Assembly: GCA_031279155.1 (NCBI GenBank)
Contig: JAITJB010000010.1
Location: 1-14,605, forward strand
Reading direction: 5' to 3'
Source: Deltaproteobacteria bacterium
Lineage (GTDB): Bacteria > Desulfobacterota > Desulfarculia > Adiutricales > Adiutricaceae
Length of the DNA: 14,605 bases
Shown here in pieces: positions 1 through 6,529 of the stretch. Below the pieces are notes generated by a model. That model was given only the letters and a program-made list of their open reading frames with translations. It did not search any database and was not told the DNA's origin. A program made the position numbers and the translations under genes. Numbering within the stretch: position 1 is the stretch's first letter; every line of letters begins with the position of its first letter.

Positions 1-426
1 GTCAACGGCCATGGTGATACGCTGGCGACTTAAGGGGTTACCTGGTTGGTTACGAATGGGGTATGAGGCTTCAACCTCTAAGGGAGAAAGCCCGTCCATG
101 GGGCGACCGCGTCCGTCTAGGACGCGGCCCAGTAGATTTGGTCCGACATCAACGGAGGCAAATTTACCGCTAGCCAGTATCCGGCTACCAGGGGTTAAGC
201 CGGTCATGTCGCCTATGGGCATGAGTTGGATGGTTCTATCTTTAAAGCCGACCACTTCGGCTTCGAGCATAGAGCCGTCAGAAAGTTGGATGCGGCAGAC
301 CTCGCCAACTGAAGCCGCCGGCCCATCGCCTTCGATGATTAGGCCCGTAACCTTGGTGACCCTACCCTCGAGAGCTAAGGGCGGGGCGGTTTTGATGGCG
401 TTTAAGAGGTTTTCGAAGTTTCCCAT
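1..426 (-). CDS. fliI: Flagellar export ATPase FliI, N-terminal part (runs off the left edge)
   Basis: The visible 142 residues match the N-terminal beta-barrel domain and the start of the nucleotide-binding domain of the FliI/SctN family, the hexameric F1-like ATPase that drives type III export through the flagellar base. Family landmarks are GRVTKVTGLIIEGDGP (about residues 21-36), GEVCRI (41-46), EVVGFKD (57-63), LMPIGD (68-73) and LLGRVLDGRGRP (98-109). The Walker A motif would lie just beyond the window. The ATG at 424-426 is chosen because the family similarity begins soon after it; the ribosome-binding site is weak (AGAG). FliI is favoured over a virulence-type SctN because nothing else suggests an injectisome, but the visible part alone cannot decide. 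Confidence 0.85.
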   Translation of the reverse strand, partial: MGNFENLLNAIKTAPPLALEGRVTKVTGLIIEGDGPAASVGEVCRIQLSDGSMLEAEVVGFKDRTIQLMPIGDMTGLTPGSRILASGKFASVDVGPNLLGRVLDGRGRPMDGLSPLEVEASYPIRNQPGNPLSRQRITMAVD

Positions 427-455
427 TTTAACTCTGGTTTTTTTTATTCCAGGGA

Positions 456-494
456 TATTAACGAAAGAGATTTACAAACTAGCTATTAACGAAA
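456..494. repeat. Two direct copies of TATTAACGAAA upstream of fliI
   Basis: The 11-mer TATTAACGAAA occurs at 456-466 and 484-494, exactly 28 bp apart, within the 113-bp gap between the pseudouridine synthase gene and fliI. The gap is AT-rich and also holds further TATTAA-like fragments. The copies lie 30-68 bp upstream of the fliI start codon, where a regulator or promoter element would sit. No convincing -35/-10 pair was found here, so a function is not established. Confidence 0.4.
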
Positions 495-539
495 ATAATA
501 ACTAAGCTATTAATCAGGCTAATAATCAAGCCGAGCTAA

Positions 540-1274
540 TCAATCTAGGCCCACCAGGCCCTTTAAAGTCTTTATCTGGTCATCATCTAAGGGCCTTAAG
601 TTGCCGCTTGGTAAATCCTCTGGTAGGGGAAGACCGCCGTAAGAAATTCGCTTTAAAATAGCCACCGGGTGACCTGCGGCGGCGCACATGAGCTTAACTT
701 GATGGCGCCTACCTTCGGTTAAGGTTAATTCCACATAGCCCTTATCAGGCCCTGATTTAACGATGGTAGCCTTAGCCGGGGCCGCTGGTTTGCCGCCGAT
801 GATAAGGTTACCAGAAGATAAAAGATCGGTAAAAGATTTATCGGGCTTTCCTATTACCTTAGCCCGGTAGACCTTGGGGACGAGCGACGAGGGGTGCATA
901 AGTCTTGTGGCTAGTTCCCCATCGTTAGTTAAGATCAAAAGCCCTGAGACATCAAGGTCCAGGCGGCCTACCGGAAAGACCCTAACGCTTAAATGCAATA
1001 AAAAATCTCTAATGGTCGGTCGGCCCTGGGGGTCAGAGAGAGTGGTCACAAAGCCTTTGGGCTTATGGAACATGTAATAGGCCAAGGGCTGAGGGCTGGC
1101 TACGGTCTGGCCGTCAACGGTTACTGTGGAAGATTGGAGAGAGACCATCAAACCTTGGGAGGTGACAATTTGACCGTCGACCGCTACCCGGCCTTCTTTT
1201 ATTAGCCGCTCGGCCCCCCGCCTTGAGGCTAGGCCGCAAGCGGCTATAATCTTATGAAGTCTTTGAGGCTTCAA
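540..1274 (-). CDS. RsuA/RluB-family 16S/23S rRNA pseudouridine synthase
   Basis: This 244-residue protein has the two-domain layout of the RsuA/RluB/RluE/RluF family, which isomerises specific uridines in rRNA. An S4 RNA-binding domain spans about residues 4-50 (RLHKIIAACGLASRRGAERL). The catalytic domain carries GRLDLDVSGLLILTNDGE at 103-120, with the presumed catalytic aspartate D106, and the later core motif EGRRHQVKLM near 187-196 followed by AGHPV. The start codon is TTG at 1272-1274. There is no clear Shine-Dalgarno sequence, but the start places the S4 motif where the family has it. Length is normal. It follows recO after a 46-bp gap, so it is probably in the same transcript. Whether it acts on the small or large subunit cannot be told from sequence alone. 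Confidence 0.9.
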   Translation of the reverse strand: MKPQRLHKIIAACGLASRRGAERLIKEGRVAVDGQIVTSQGLMVSLQSSTVTVDGQTVASPQPLAYYMFHKPKGFVTTLSDPQGRPTIRDFLLHLSVRVFPVGRLDLDVSGLLILTNDGELATRLMHPSSLVPKVYRAKVIGKPDKSFTDLLSSGNLIIGGKPAAPAKATIVKSGPDKGYVELTLTEGRRHQVKLMCAAAGHPVAILKRISYGGLPLPEDLPSGNLRPLDDDQIKTLKGLVGLD

Positions 1275-1320
1275 GCTTTAAAACTTTCTTTTGGATAAGT
1301 ATTGCAAAAGCCGTGCCCGA

Positions 1321-2409
1321 TTAGTTTGTATCCTCGGGGTTTTTGGGCTGATCATCTTGGGAATCATCTGTTTCCCAGATATCGGGCTCACTATTTTGCT
1401 CTTCTTCGATGAGCCAAGGGGGAGGCTCTTTAATATGGTTATTAGGCCGACTAGTTCCCATGTGTTGGAAGTTTAGGCCAGCCTCTCGCGGAAAATCTCC
1501 TGGTGGGGCCATAGGAGCATGTTCGACCGAAGGCTGTCTTTCAAAGGATATATGCGAAGGTGGTTTTTTGGGCCCTGGCTTAAAGGTTGTTTTTGGTTTA
1601 AACGGAGTCTGACTTTGGCCTAAAAGTTCGCGCAAGACTCTAGGACTGTTAAAAGATCTACCGGCCTCAATTGAGGCCGCCCTTTGGAAAAAAGATTCGG
1701 CTAAGATTATAAAATCTTCGGGCCAGTTTAAGGGTTCTGGTAGTGGACTAAGATTATTTAAGCTGGCAATTAGACTTTCCGAGATAGGCTCGGTGCGCTT
1801 ACCAGTAAGTTGCCCGCATTGGGGACACAAAAGGCCTCGGGCGGTTATATCTAAGTGCCAAGATGGGGCCTTAGTTTGACCGCACTTTCGGCAGCCCTGG
1901 AGGGAAGGACCAAAACCGGCCAATTCCAAGTAGCGCTTGGTAAAGGCCAAAGATACAATTCTAGCCCTAAGGGCCGGGGCTTGATAGTCGGAAATATTGG
2001 TAAGGGCGGCTAAGTGCCTCAATAGCAGATCAAATGACGGTTTAGCCGGGTTATCGGCGGCCTCAAAGGCCCTGACTAATTCTAAAGCCCAGGCGGCTAA
2101 GGTCCTAGCTATGGGGTCAAGGGGCAGGACCGGCGCCTTGGGGTTATGTTCCCCTCGTTCAACAAAGTTCACGCTCATGCCGGGCTTGAAGCGAAAATCA
2201 AACCAAGCCGCCGTCCCCGGGGTAAGCATGCCGCCGCCAAAGCGCCGGACGCTCTGCTTGGCGTTTTTGGCCACAGCGGTCACTAAGCCGCGCTCTCTGG
2301 TCAGAAAGACGATCGTATAGTCCGAGTCCCCGCGCAGGGTTTTCCAAAGCACAACGGCTGGCGTGTGCTCAGGCGGCGGGCGTCCAACGCGAGGATTGCG
2401 GACAGTCAT
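1321..2409 (-). CDS. recO: DNA repair protein RecO with an extended C-terminal tail
   Basis: RecO loads RecA onto SSB-coated single-stranded DNA together with RecR in the RecF pathway of recombinational repair. The N-terminal OB-fold region (about 15-90) contains the pattern LRGDSDYTIVFLTRERGLVTAVA. A helical core follows, and a zinc-ribbon-like pair C173/C176 and C195/C198 (CRKCG and CPQCG) is present. The conserved fold is finished by about residue 265. The remaining ~97 residues are unusual: first proline/lysine-rich, then acidic, ending in a stretch rich in Glu, Asp and Gln. RecO is normally about 240-260 residues long. The start ATG (2407-2409) overlaps the stop of the upstream radical SAM gene as ATGA, with AAGGA about 7 nt upstream, which suggests translational coupling. 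Confidence 0.9.
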   Translation of the reverse strand: MTVRNPRVGRPPPEHTPAVVLWKTLRGDSDYTIVFLTRERGLVTAVAKNAKQSVRRFGGGMLTPGTAAWFDFRFKPGMSVNFVERGEHNPKAPVLPLDPIARTLAAWALELVRAFEAADNPAKPSFDLLLRHLAALTNISDYQAPALRARIVSLAFTKRYLELAGFGPSLQGCRKCGQTKAPSWHLDITARGLLCPQCGQLTGKRTEPISESLIASLNNLSPLPEPLNWPEDFIILAESFFQRAASIEAGRSFNSPRVLRELLGQSQTPFKPKTTFKPGPKKPPSHISFERQPSVEHAPMAPPGDFPREAGLNFQHMGTSRPNNHIKEPPPWLIEEEQNSEPDIWETDDSQDDQPKNPEDTN

Positions 2410-3500
2410 ATGAAGTCCTTAGTTTTAATTTGACTGAGCCGGTTTAAAAGCCGGTTGTATTTGGTCATGCGGCATTGCGGGCAGTTAAGGCGGCAAAAGC
2501 TCTCTTGGGCGGCCAATTTGGCTTGCTTTAGCCTCCTTGGTCCGCGCCAGATCTCCGAAAAAGACGCCTCACACAAATTACCCATGGCGTCTTCGGTAGG
2601 GTTCGAGCCTAAGCGGCCGCACAGCCAGACTGAGCCGTCAGCGGTGATAGCTACCGACAAGCTGTGGGCCAGACAAGGGAGACCATCGTTACCTTGGCCC
2701 ATATTATCGGTCATGGCCGCAAGGTTAACTGAAAAACCTGGCCGGGAGAGGGCAGAAAGATTTTCTGGAAGAGCTTTTGAGACCAAATTTGGGCGATCGA
2801 CTACCGGCCTAAGGTGGAGGTAGTCAGCTCCCATCTGGCTCAAAGTCTCAGTTAAGGCTATAAGGGAGTCGATTTGATCGTTTTGGTTAGTTAGAACGTA
2901 TCCAAGGCCCAAGACCGGCTTAGGCTTTATGGTTGTGAGTGCGGCTAAATTATCTAAGACAGCCTGAAATCTGTCAGATCCTTTGATAAGCTTATATTGC
3001 TGGGCATTAGAAGCGTCAAGACTAATGCGTATCCACTGAAAGTTAGAATAAAATTGTTTGGATATACTACCCTTAAATAACTCGGCTCCATTGGTAATTA
3101 AGCCAACAGAAAGTTTTTGGGCTTTGGCGGTGAGAACAGCTTGTTTAAAAAGAGGCGAGATTGTTGGCTCCCCTCCGCCCTCAATGGTTACGCCTCTGGT
3201 TCCGCCATGAGCGAGATCGATAAAGAGATCCTTTAGACGGCTTATTTCTAAGTTATCCGGGCAGTTTTGGCGTAAAATGAGATCCGAACAAAAGTTACAA
3301 GAAAGGTTACACCGGCTAGTTAAGCTAAGTTCCACCGAGATTGGATACGTTTGGTCAGCGCCGGTAAGATTAGAGAAAAGCCCGGTTAACTTATGCGGGA
3401 ATAGTAAGATCTTCTCTAAACCGATCTCTAGCGGCAAATCTGATGAAGGACCAAAGGGACCTAAAGAGCCTTGGGGGGCTGTGGGCCTATTTAACGGCAT
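2406..3500 (-). CDS. Radical SAM protein with SPASM-like C-terminal cysteines, function unknown
   Basis: A 364-residue radical SAM enzyme. The CxxxCxxC motif that holds the SAM-cleaving 4Fe-4S cluster is at C64, C68 and C71 (CNLSCNFC), and the SAM-binding GGGEPT motif is at 108-113. The C-terminal third holds further cysteines at C276, C294, C310, C336, C340 and C343, arranged like a SPASM or twitch-type auxiliary cluster domain (CLAHSLSVAITADGSVWLCG, then FCRLNCPQC). SPASM proteins often modify peptides, but no precursor peptide is seen nearby, so the substrate is unknown. The gene lies 10 bp after the Sel1 gene and overlaps recO by 4 bp, within the housekeeping block. The ATG at 3498-3500 has only a weak ribosome-binding site. 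Confidence 0.85.
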   Translation of the reverse strand: MPLNRPTAPQGSLGPFGPSSDLPLEIGLEKILLFPHKLTGLFSNLTGADQTYPISVELSLTSRCNLSCNFCSDLILRQNCPDNLEISRLKDLFIDLAHGGTRGVTIEGGGEPTISPLFKQAVLTAKAQKLSVGLITNGAELFKGSISKQFYSNFQWIRISLDASNAQQYKLIKGSDRFQAVLDNLAALTTIKPKPVLGLGYVLTNQNDQIDSLIALTETLSQMGADYLHLRPVVDRPNLVSKALPENLSALSRPGFSVNLAAMTDNMGQGNDGLPCLAHSLSVAITADGSVWLCGRLGSNPTEDAMGNLCEASFSEIWRGPRRLKQAKLAAQESFCRLNCPQCRMTKYNRLLNRLSQIKTKDFI

Positions 3501-3510
3501 GAAACTTAAG

Positions 3511-4158
3511 TTATCTGCCTTTTTGGCGCTCTAACATGGTTCGGTAGTAGTGGTCAAGCTTATCAGTCAGTAAAACTAAGGCCTCTTCGGCCTGGCGCTT
3601 ACCTAAGTTTAGCGATAACCAGATCTCAAATTCGTCCTCATCGCCATGGCGGCCAGGGTCTAAAAAGCTTGGGATAAACCTTAACTGAGAGCGATTTAAT
3701 GACGCTCGATATGGTTTTTCGGCCTGGCGCAAAGTTTCGGCTAAGTTAGGGTAGAGCTCGATCAGACGCCACTTAAGGCTTCTTTTAAGTTCATTAGCTT
3801 CCGGGAGAATCGTAACTTCGGGGCGGCTTAAGAGCTCGTGGGCTAAAGACCAATCTTTTTCCACCGCATCGCCCTGGGCGTACATGAGAGCTAAACTGTA
3901 AGAGGCCTGGGCATCGCCTTTGGCGGCAGCGCTACTAAAGAGCTCAAAGGCTTTTAGGGGATCGCGCTCAACTAAGCTGCCTTCTAAGTATATCATGCCC
4001 AACAGCCGCTGAGCCGGGGCATAGCCGAGAGAGGCGGCTCTTTGGAAGTAGAGTACGGCTAACTCAGCATCATTGACGCGGTCCCCGCTGGAAAGGTAGA
4101 AGTGCTTACCCTGTTCAAATAAGAGCTCAGCCTGTACCTCGGGGGTATCAGCGGTCAT
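3511..4158 (-). CDS. Sel1-repeat (TPR-like) protein
   Basis: This 215-residue protein has no signal peptide or membrane segment, so it is probably cytoplasmic. Residues ~12-110 form about three Sel1-like repeats, recognisable from the spaced pattern AxxYFQRAASLGYAPAQRLLG, YLEGSLVERDPLKAFELF, AAAKGDAQASYSLALMYAQG and DWSLAHELL. Sel1 repeats are helical hairpins used as scaffolds for protein contacts; the partner cannot be read from the sequence. The rest (~115-215) is helical and charged with no recognised domain, and includes an acidic patch (DEDEFE). The ATG at 4156-4158 has a poor ribosome-binding site. A 106-bp gap separates it from map and 10 bp from the radical SAM gene downstream. Confidence 0.8.
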   Translation of the reverse strand: MTADTPEVQAELLFEQGKHFYLSSGDRVNDAELAVLYFQRAASLGYAPAQRLLGMIYLEGSLVERDPLKAFELFSSAAAKGDAQASYSLALMYAQGDAVEKDWSLAHELLSRPEVTILPEANELKRSLKWRLIELYPNLAETLRQAEKPYRASLNRSQLRFIPSFLDPGRHGDEDEFEIWLSLNLGKRQAEEALVLLTDKLDHYYRTMLERQKGR

Positions 4159-4264
4159 GAAAGATCCATGGTCATTGGCTCCAGAGATTGGCGAGATTTT
4201 TCCAAGGCTTGGAGGCAGGGTGGTTTAGAGGAAGTTTTGAGCATGTCCGTAAGCTGCAATTAAC

Positions 4265-5029
4265 TTATGATAGGGTTAGGATTTCGTAGCTCGAGCCAAC
4301 CACGGCCACGGTGTGTTCGAATTGCGCCGAAAGGCTGCCGTCAGCCGTCACCACTGTCCAACCATCATTTAGGTACTCAACCTCATAGTTACCGGCGTTG
4401 ATCATAGGTTCAATGGTAAAGACCATGCCGCTTTTTAGGCGGTAACCGGTTCCAGGCGATCCGTGGTGAGGAACATTTGGTAACTCATGAAATTTTATGC
4501 CCACACCGTGGCCGACAAAGGCCCGGACGACCGAAAAACCTTTGGCTTCAACGTAGGTCTGGATGGCGTGACCAATATCGCCTAACCTGGCGCCGGCTTT
4601 GACCTGTTCTATGCCTAACATCATAGACTTTTGGGTAGCCTGGCACAATTCAACCCCGACCTTAGGGACCTGGCCGACCATAAAGGTGCGGGCCGTATCG
4701 CCAAAAAAGCCATCTAAGATGGTGGTAACGTCAATTTTAACCAGATCGCCATCTTTAATGGTCATGGGGCCCGGTATGCCGTGGACGACCTGGTCATTTA
4801 TAGAGATACAACTAGAGCCCGGGAAAGGCGGGGCGCCGCCGCCCCCTTTGTAGCCTAAAGTTGCAGCTTTAGCGCCATTTTTTTTGATAAAAACGGCGAT
4901 TATCTTATCTAGTTCGGCGGTAGTTATCCCAGGTTTAAGATGGGTTTCGATTAGATCTAGGCAGCGGGAGGCCAGCTGGCCACTGCGGCGAATCTTATCT
5001 ATCTGCTGAGTATTTTTCAGATAAATCAC
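4265..5029 (-). CDS. map: Type I methionine aminopeptidase
   Basis: Map removes the initiator methionine from new proteins in the cytoplasm, using a two-metal active site. All expected residues are present: metal ligands D100, D111, H174, E207 and E238, plus the substrate-binding histidines H83 (VVHGIPG) and H181 (FHELP). Each is offset by exactly three from the E. coli numbering. The three-residue excess fits an enlarged glycine/proline-rich loop at about 61-71 (KGGGGAPPFPG), where the family usually has a shorter GYHG(Y/F)PKS segment. Length (254 aa) is otherwise typical of the short type I form without an N-terminal zinc finger. The start is GTG at 5027-5029, with AAGGAA rather far upstream (12 nt). 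The upstream lipoprotein gene is 46 bp away. Confidence 0.95.
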   Translation of the reverse strand: MIYLKNTQQIDKIRRSGQLASRCLDLIETHLKPGITTAELDKIIAVFIKKNGAKAATLGYKGGGGAPPFPGSSCISINDQVVHGIPGPMTIKDGDLVKIDVTTILDGFFGDTARTFMVGQVPKVGVELCQATQKSMMLGIEQVKAGARLGDIGHAIQTYVEAKGFSVVRAFVGHGVGIKFHELPNVPHHGSPGTGYRLKSGMVFTIEPMINAGNYEVEYLNDGWTVVTADGSLSAQFEHTVAVVGSSYEILTLS

Positions 5030-5075
5030 TGCTTTTTAGCGTTCCTTCCGGAGCTGTCGGCGTATTTTAATTTTG

Positions 5076-5522
5076 TCAAACACCGCCAGTGGGCCGGGCG
5101 ACAATGATTAAGCGGGTGGCCTTGATGCCACTTAAGCGTTTACTCATGGCCACAAAATCAAAAGTGCCTGTCCCGCCAGGCTTTAGGTAGGTTGGGGCGA
5201 CGTATGACTCCCCATAAGCTATGGGGTTGCCATTTTCGTCGTGGAGGGTACACGCTAAAATCACGCCGTGGAGGGGGCCGCTAGAATTGTTGACAACCGT
5301 TCCGGAGACAGATATGTGAGAGCCGCCGTGAAGGTATCGCCAGCTGTAATCGGTGACCTCGATATCTAGGCTACCAGAACCGGTCTCGGAAACGTCTTTG
5401 TCAGTTGGGTCTTGTTTTGAGCCCGGGACGGTGACTGTGCAGGCGGCTAATAAAAGGAACACGGCCAGACATATGGCCCAAAGCCCAGACCATGGGCTGA
5501 TTTTAAGTCTCATCATGACCAC
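5076..5522 (-). CDS. Predicted lipoprotein with FxLYD-like domain
   Basis: A short secreted protein (about 148 residues). An N-terminal hydrophobic segment (about 11-26) ends in a lipobox LAAC, with C28 as the predicted lipidation site. A Gly/Ser/Asp-rich linker (about 33-51) follows, then a beta-rich domain (about 52-142) containing SGTVVNNSSGPLHGVILACTLHDE and a later GTGTFDF segment. This resembles the FxLYD-type immunoglobulin-like domain of bacterial envelope proteins, whose function is generally unknown. The longest frame starts at GTG 5520-5522, but ATG codons at 5514-5516 and 5511-5513 are equally or more likely starts, with GGTGG just upstream. It is the first gene after the minus-strand promoter at 5594-5622. 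Confidence 0.75.
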   Translation of the reverse strand: MVMMRLKISPWSGLWAICLAVFLLLAACTVTVPGSKQDPTDKDVSETGSGSLDIEVTDYSWRYLHGGSHISVSGTVVNNSSGPLHGVILACTLHDENGNPIAYGESYVAPTYLKPGGTGTFDFVAMSKRLSGIKATRLIIVARPTGGV

Positions 5523-5593
5523 CGCTTTTGGTGTTATAGTTTTAAGGGTTGAGACCGGAATAATTATAAAAATGACCCAGGTCTTGATAATTA

Positions 5594-5622
5594 ATTATAG
5601 CCCAAGGCTTACCCTGATTCAA
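5594..5622 (-). promoter_or_regulatory. Sigma70-type promoter for the lipoprotein-map block
   Basis: On the minus strand a -35 hexamer TTGAAT (5617-5622) is followed after exactly 17 nt by a perfect -10 hexamer TATAAT (5594-5599). Transcription would start near 5587, giving a 5' leader of roughly 65-75 nt before the lipoprotein start codon. This is the best-looking promoter in the window. It could drive the whole minus-strand block at least as far as recO, since downstream gaps are mostly small. Confidence 0.7.
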
Positions 5623-5852
5623 GGACGCCTATTGACTACTACTCTATGGGCAAGCCTTAAAATATCTGGTTGACCTTTGATTGTTGATTAAAAAGTACTC
5701 GTTTATCAATATATAAAAGCCTAAATTATTAAGTATATTAGAAAAGAAAAAACCGACCCTAAAGCAACTGGCCAGCAACATAAAATTACGCTTTTACCTG
5801 GGATTGACAATTTCTTCTTGCTTTTTCACTGGTCATGGAGTAATGTAATTTT
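5623..5852. other. AT-rich upstream part of the divergent intergenic region, no gene seen
   Basis: This stretch has no credible coding frame. It must hold the promoter for the riboswitch transcript. Candidates are a perfect TTGACA hexamer at 5804-5809, for which no good -10 lies at 16-18 nt, and TTGATT elements near 5677-5689 ahead of the AT-rich run at 5707-5717 (containing ATATATAAA), at non-ideal spacing. None is convincing, so the plus-strand transcription start is unresolved. Confidence 0.4.
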
Positions 5853-6036
5853 ATTACAGGTGCCTCAATGGCCTAACAGGGAACTCCCGTGTAAATCGGG
5901 GACGGACCCACCGCTGTAAACGGGTATTGGTTAGTATTGTCATAACCTATTGGATTATGACATAAAGTTACTGGTCTATGGACTGGGAAGACTATCTAAC
6001 CGAACTGATCCGTAAGTCAGAAGACCTGCCTGAAAT
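5853..6036 (+). promoter_or_regulatory. Cobalamin riboswitch
   Basis: The core closely follows the cobalamin riboswitch consensus. It has AACAGGGAA at 5874-5882, then GTGTAAATC, GACGGACCC and CCGCTGTAA up to about 5919. The B12-box AAGTCAGAAGACCTGCC lies at 6014-6030, preceded by GGGAAG at 5985-5990. Closing stem P1 pairs ATTACAGG (5853-5860) with CCTGAAAT (6029-6036), with one mismatch. A peripheral hairpin pairs TGTCATAA (5938-5945) with TTATGACA (5955-5962). Cobalamin-bound riboswitches usually turn off B12 uptake or synthesis genes. This one lies about 500 nt upstream of the TonB-dependent receptor gene, in the same orientation, and is followed by an intrinsic terminator, so transcriptional control is likely. 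AdoCbl versus methyl/aquo-cobalamin preference cannot be assigned by eye. Confidence 0.95.
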
Positions 6037-6124
6037 GATCGTTAATTTGTTCTGGGATAAAGAACAAGTTGGCTAGATCCGTCCTTAAATGGATAGAGAA
6101 GATTTTCGGGATAAAAAAATGGGT

Positions 6125-6158
6125 ATCCTGGATTGCCGTAGCAATCCGGGATTTTTTT
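6125..6158 (+). terminator. Intrinsic terminator of the riboswitch expression platform
   Basis: ATCCTGGATTGC (6125-6136) pairs with GCAATCCGGGAT (6141-6152) over 12 bp, including one G-U, around a CGTA loop. A run of seven T (6152-6158) follows directly. The left arm can instead pair with either of two upstream copies: CTGGGAT (6052-6058) or TTCGGGAT (6105-6112). Either would block terminator formation, which is the expected arrangement for a ligand-controlled antiterminator. Confidence 0.85.
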
Positions 6159-6215
6159 GCCTGAAACTAAAAATAGGCTTTATTTGCTACCTATATATAA
6201 TTTAATTTAAGGATA

Positions 6216-6232
6216 GGAGGTGTAAAATGTAG
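6216..6232 (+). other. Strong ribosome-binding site with immediate stop codons (start-stop)
   Basis: GGAGG at 6216-6220 is within AGGAGGTG, a near-perfect Shine-Dalgarno sequence. It is followed at ideal spacing by ATG (6227-6229) and directly by TAG (6230-6232). The overlapping GTG (6220-6222) is likewise followed directly by TAA (6223-6225). Reading through the TAG would add only eight further codons before TGA. It could be a minimal start-stop element that parks ribosomes in the leader, or the remnant of a lost small gene. Confidence 0.45.
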
Positions 6233-6316
6233 AAAATACTAATTTCCCCCCGCCGTTGAAACTCGTCTTCTTTCACCTGACTACTTAATCACATCAGCCG
6301 GTCAGTTTGTGGTGTA

Positions 6317-6350
6317 ATTTCTAGTATTAAGTAAATATTAATCTAGAAAT
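6317..6350. repeat. AT-rich inverted repeat in the receptor leader
   Basis: ATTTCTAG (6317-6324) and CTAGAAAT (6343-6350) form perfect 8-bp arms. The pairing extends inward by ATTA/TAAT with one bulged T. It could be an RNA hairpin or a palindromic operator. It does not match a Fur box well. It lies upstream of the possible second promoter at 6384-6411. Confidence 0.45.
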
Positions 6351-6383
6351 CAAGGTAATTGGGCAGACATAACCAAATCTCAC

Positions 6384-6411
6384 TTGTCAAACCTTGAATA
6401 TTTATTAAATT
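6384..6411 (+). promoter_or_regulatory. Possible second promoter downstream of the riboswitch
   Basis: TTGTCA (6384-6389, five of six matches to the -35 consensus) is followed after 16 nt by TAAATT (6406-6411, four of six matches to the -10 consensus). If used, it would start transcripts after the riboswitch terminator and so escape cobalamin control. The match is modest and the surroundings are AT-rich, so chance is a real alternative. Confidence 0.3.
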
Positions 6412-6490
6412 TATCTTAAAAAACTAGGCCATGGACTTTAGCTGAGTAGCCAGGCTCAACGCGGCCAGTGCCATGCAGGCCGTAGGGTTC

Positions 6491-6529
6491 CCTTGACCGC
6501 AAGGTCGTTAATTTTCTATCTACAAGGAA
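6491..6529 (+). promoter_or_regulatory. Possible structural control of the receptor ribosome-binding site
   Basis: CCTTG (6491-6495) can pair with CAAGG at 6500-6504 to form a small hairpin. It can also pair with a second CAAGG at 6523-6527, which overlaps the receptor gene's Shine-Dalgarno sequence AAGGAA (6524-6529). The second pairing extends to seven base pairs with one bulge (TTCC-TTG with CAAGGAA). The two pairings exclude each other, one leaving the site free and the other covering it. This is read directly from the sequence; use in the cell is inference. Confidence 0.35.

Noticed and set aside
11..505. Plus-strand open frame of 164 codons at the left edge
   Set aside because: It lies opposite the fliI gene, whose minus-strand translation matches the family closely. 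The plus-strand protein has no recognisable fold and its end runs into AT-rich intergenic sequence.
1997..2320. Plus-strand open frame of 107 codons opposite recO
   Set aside because: The minus strand encodes the RecO OB-fold and the antisense frame has no ribosome-binding site or recognisable domain.
6317..6350. Fur box in the receptor leader
   Set aside because: The palindrome is AT-rich but does not follow the GATAATGAT-type pattern well enough to name it.
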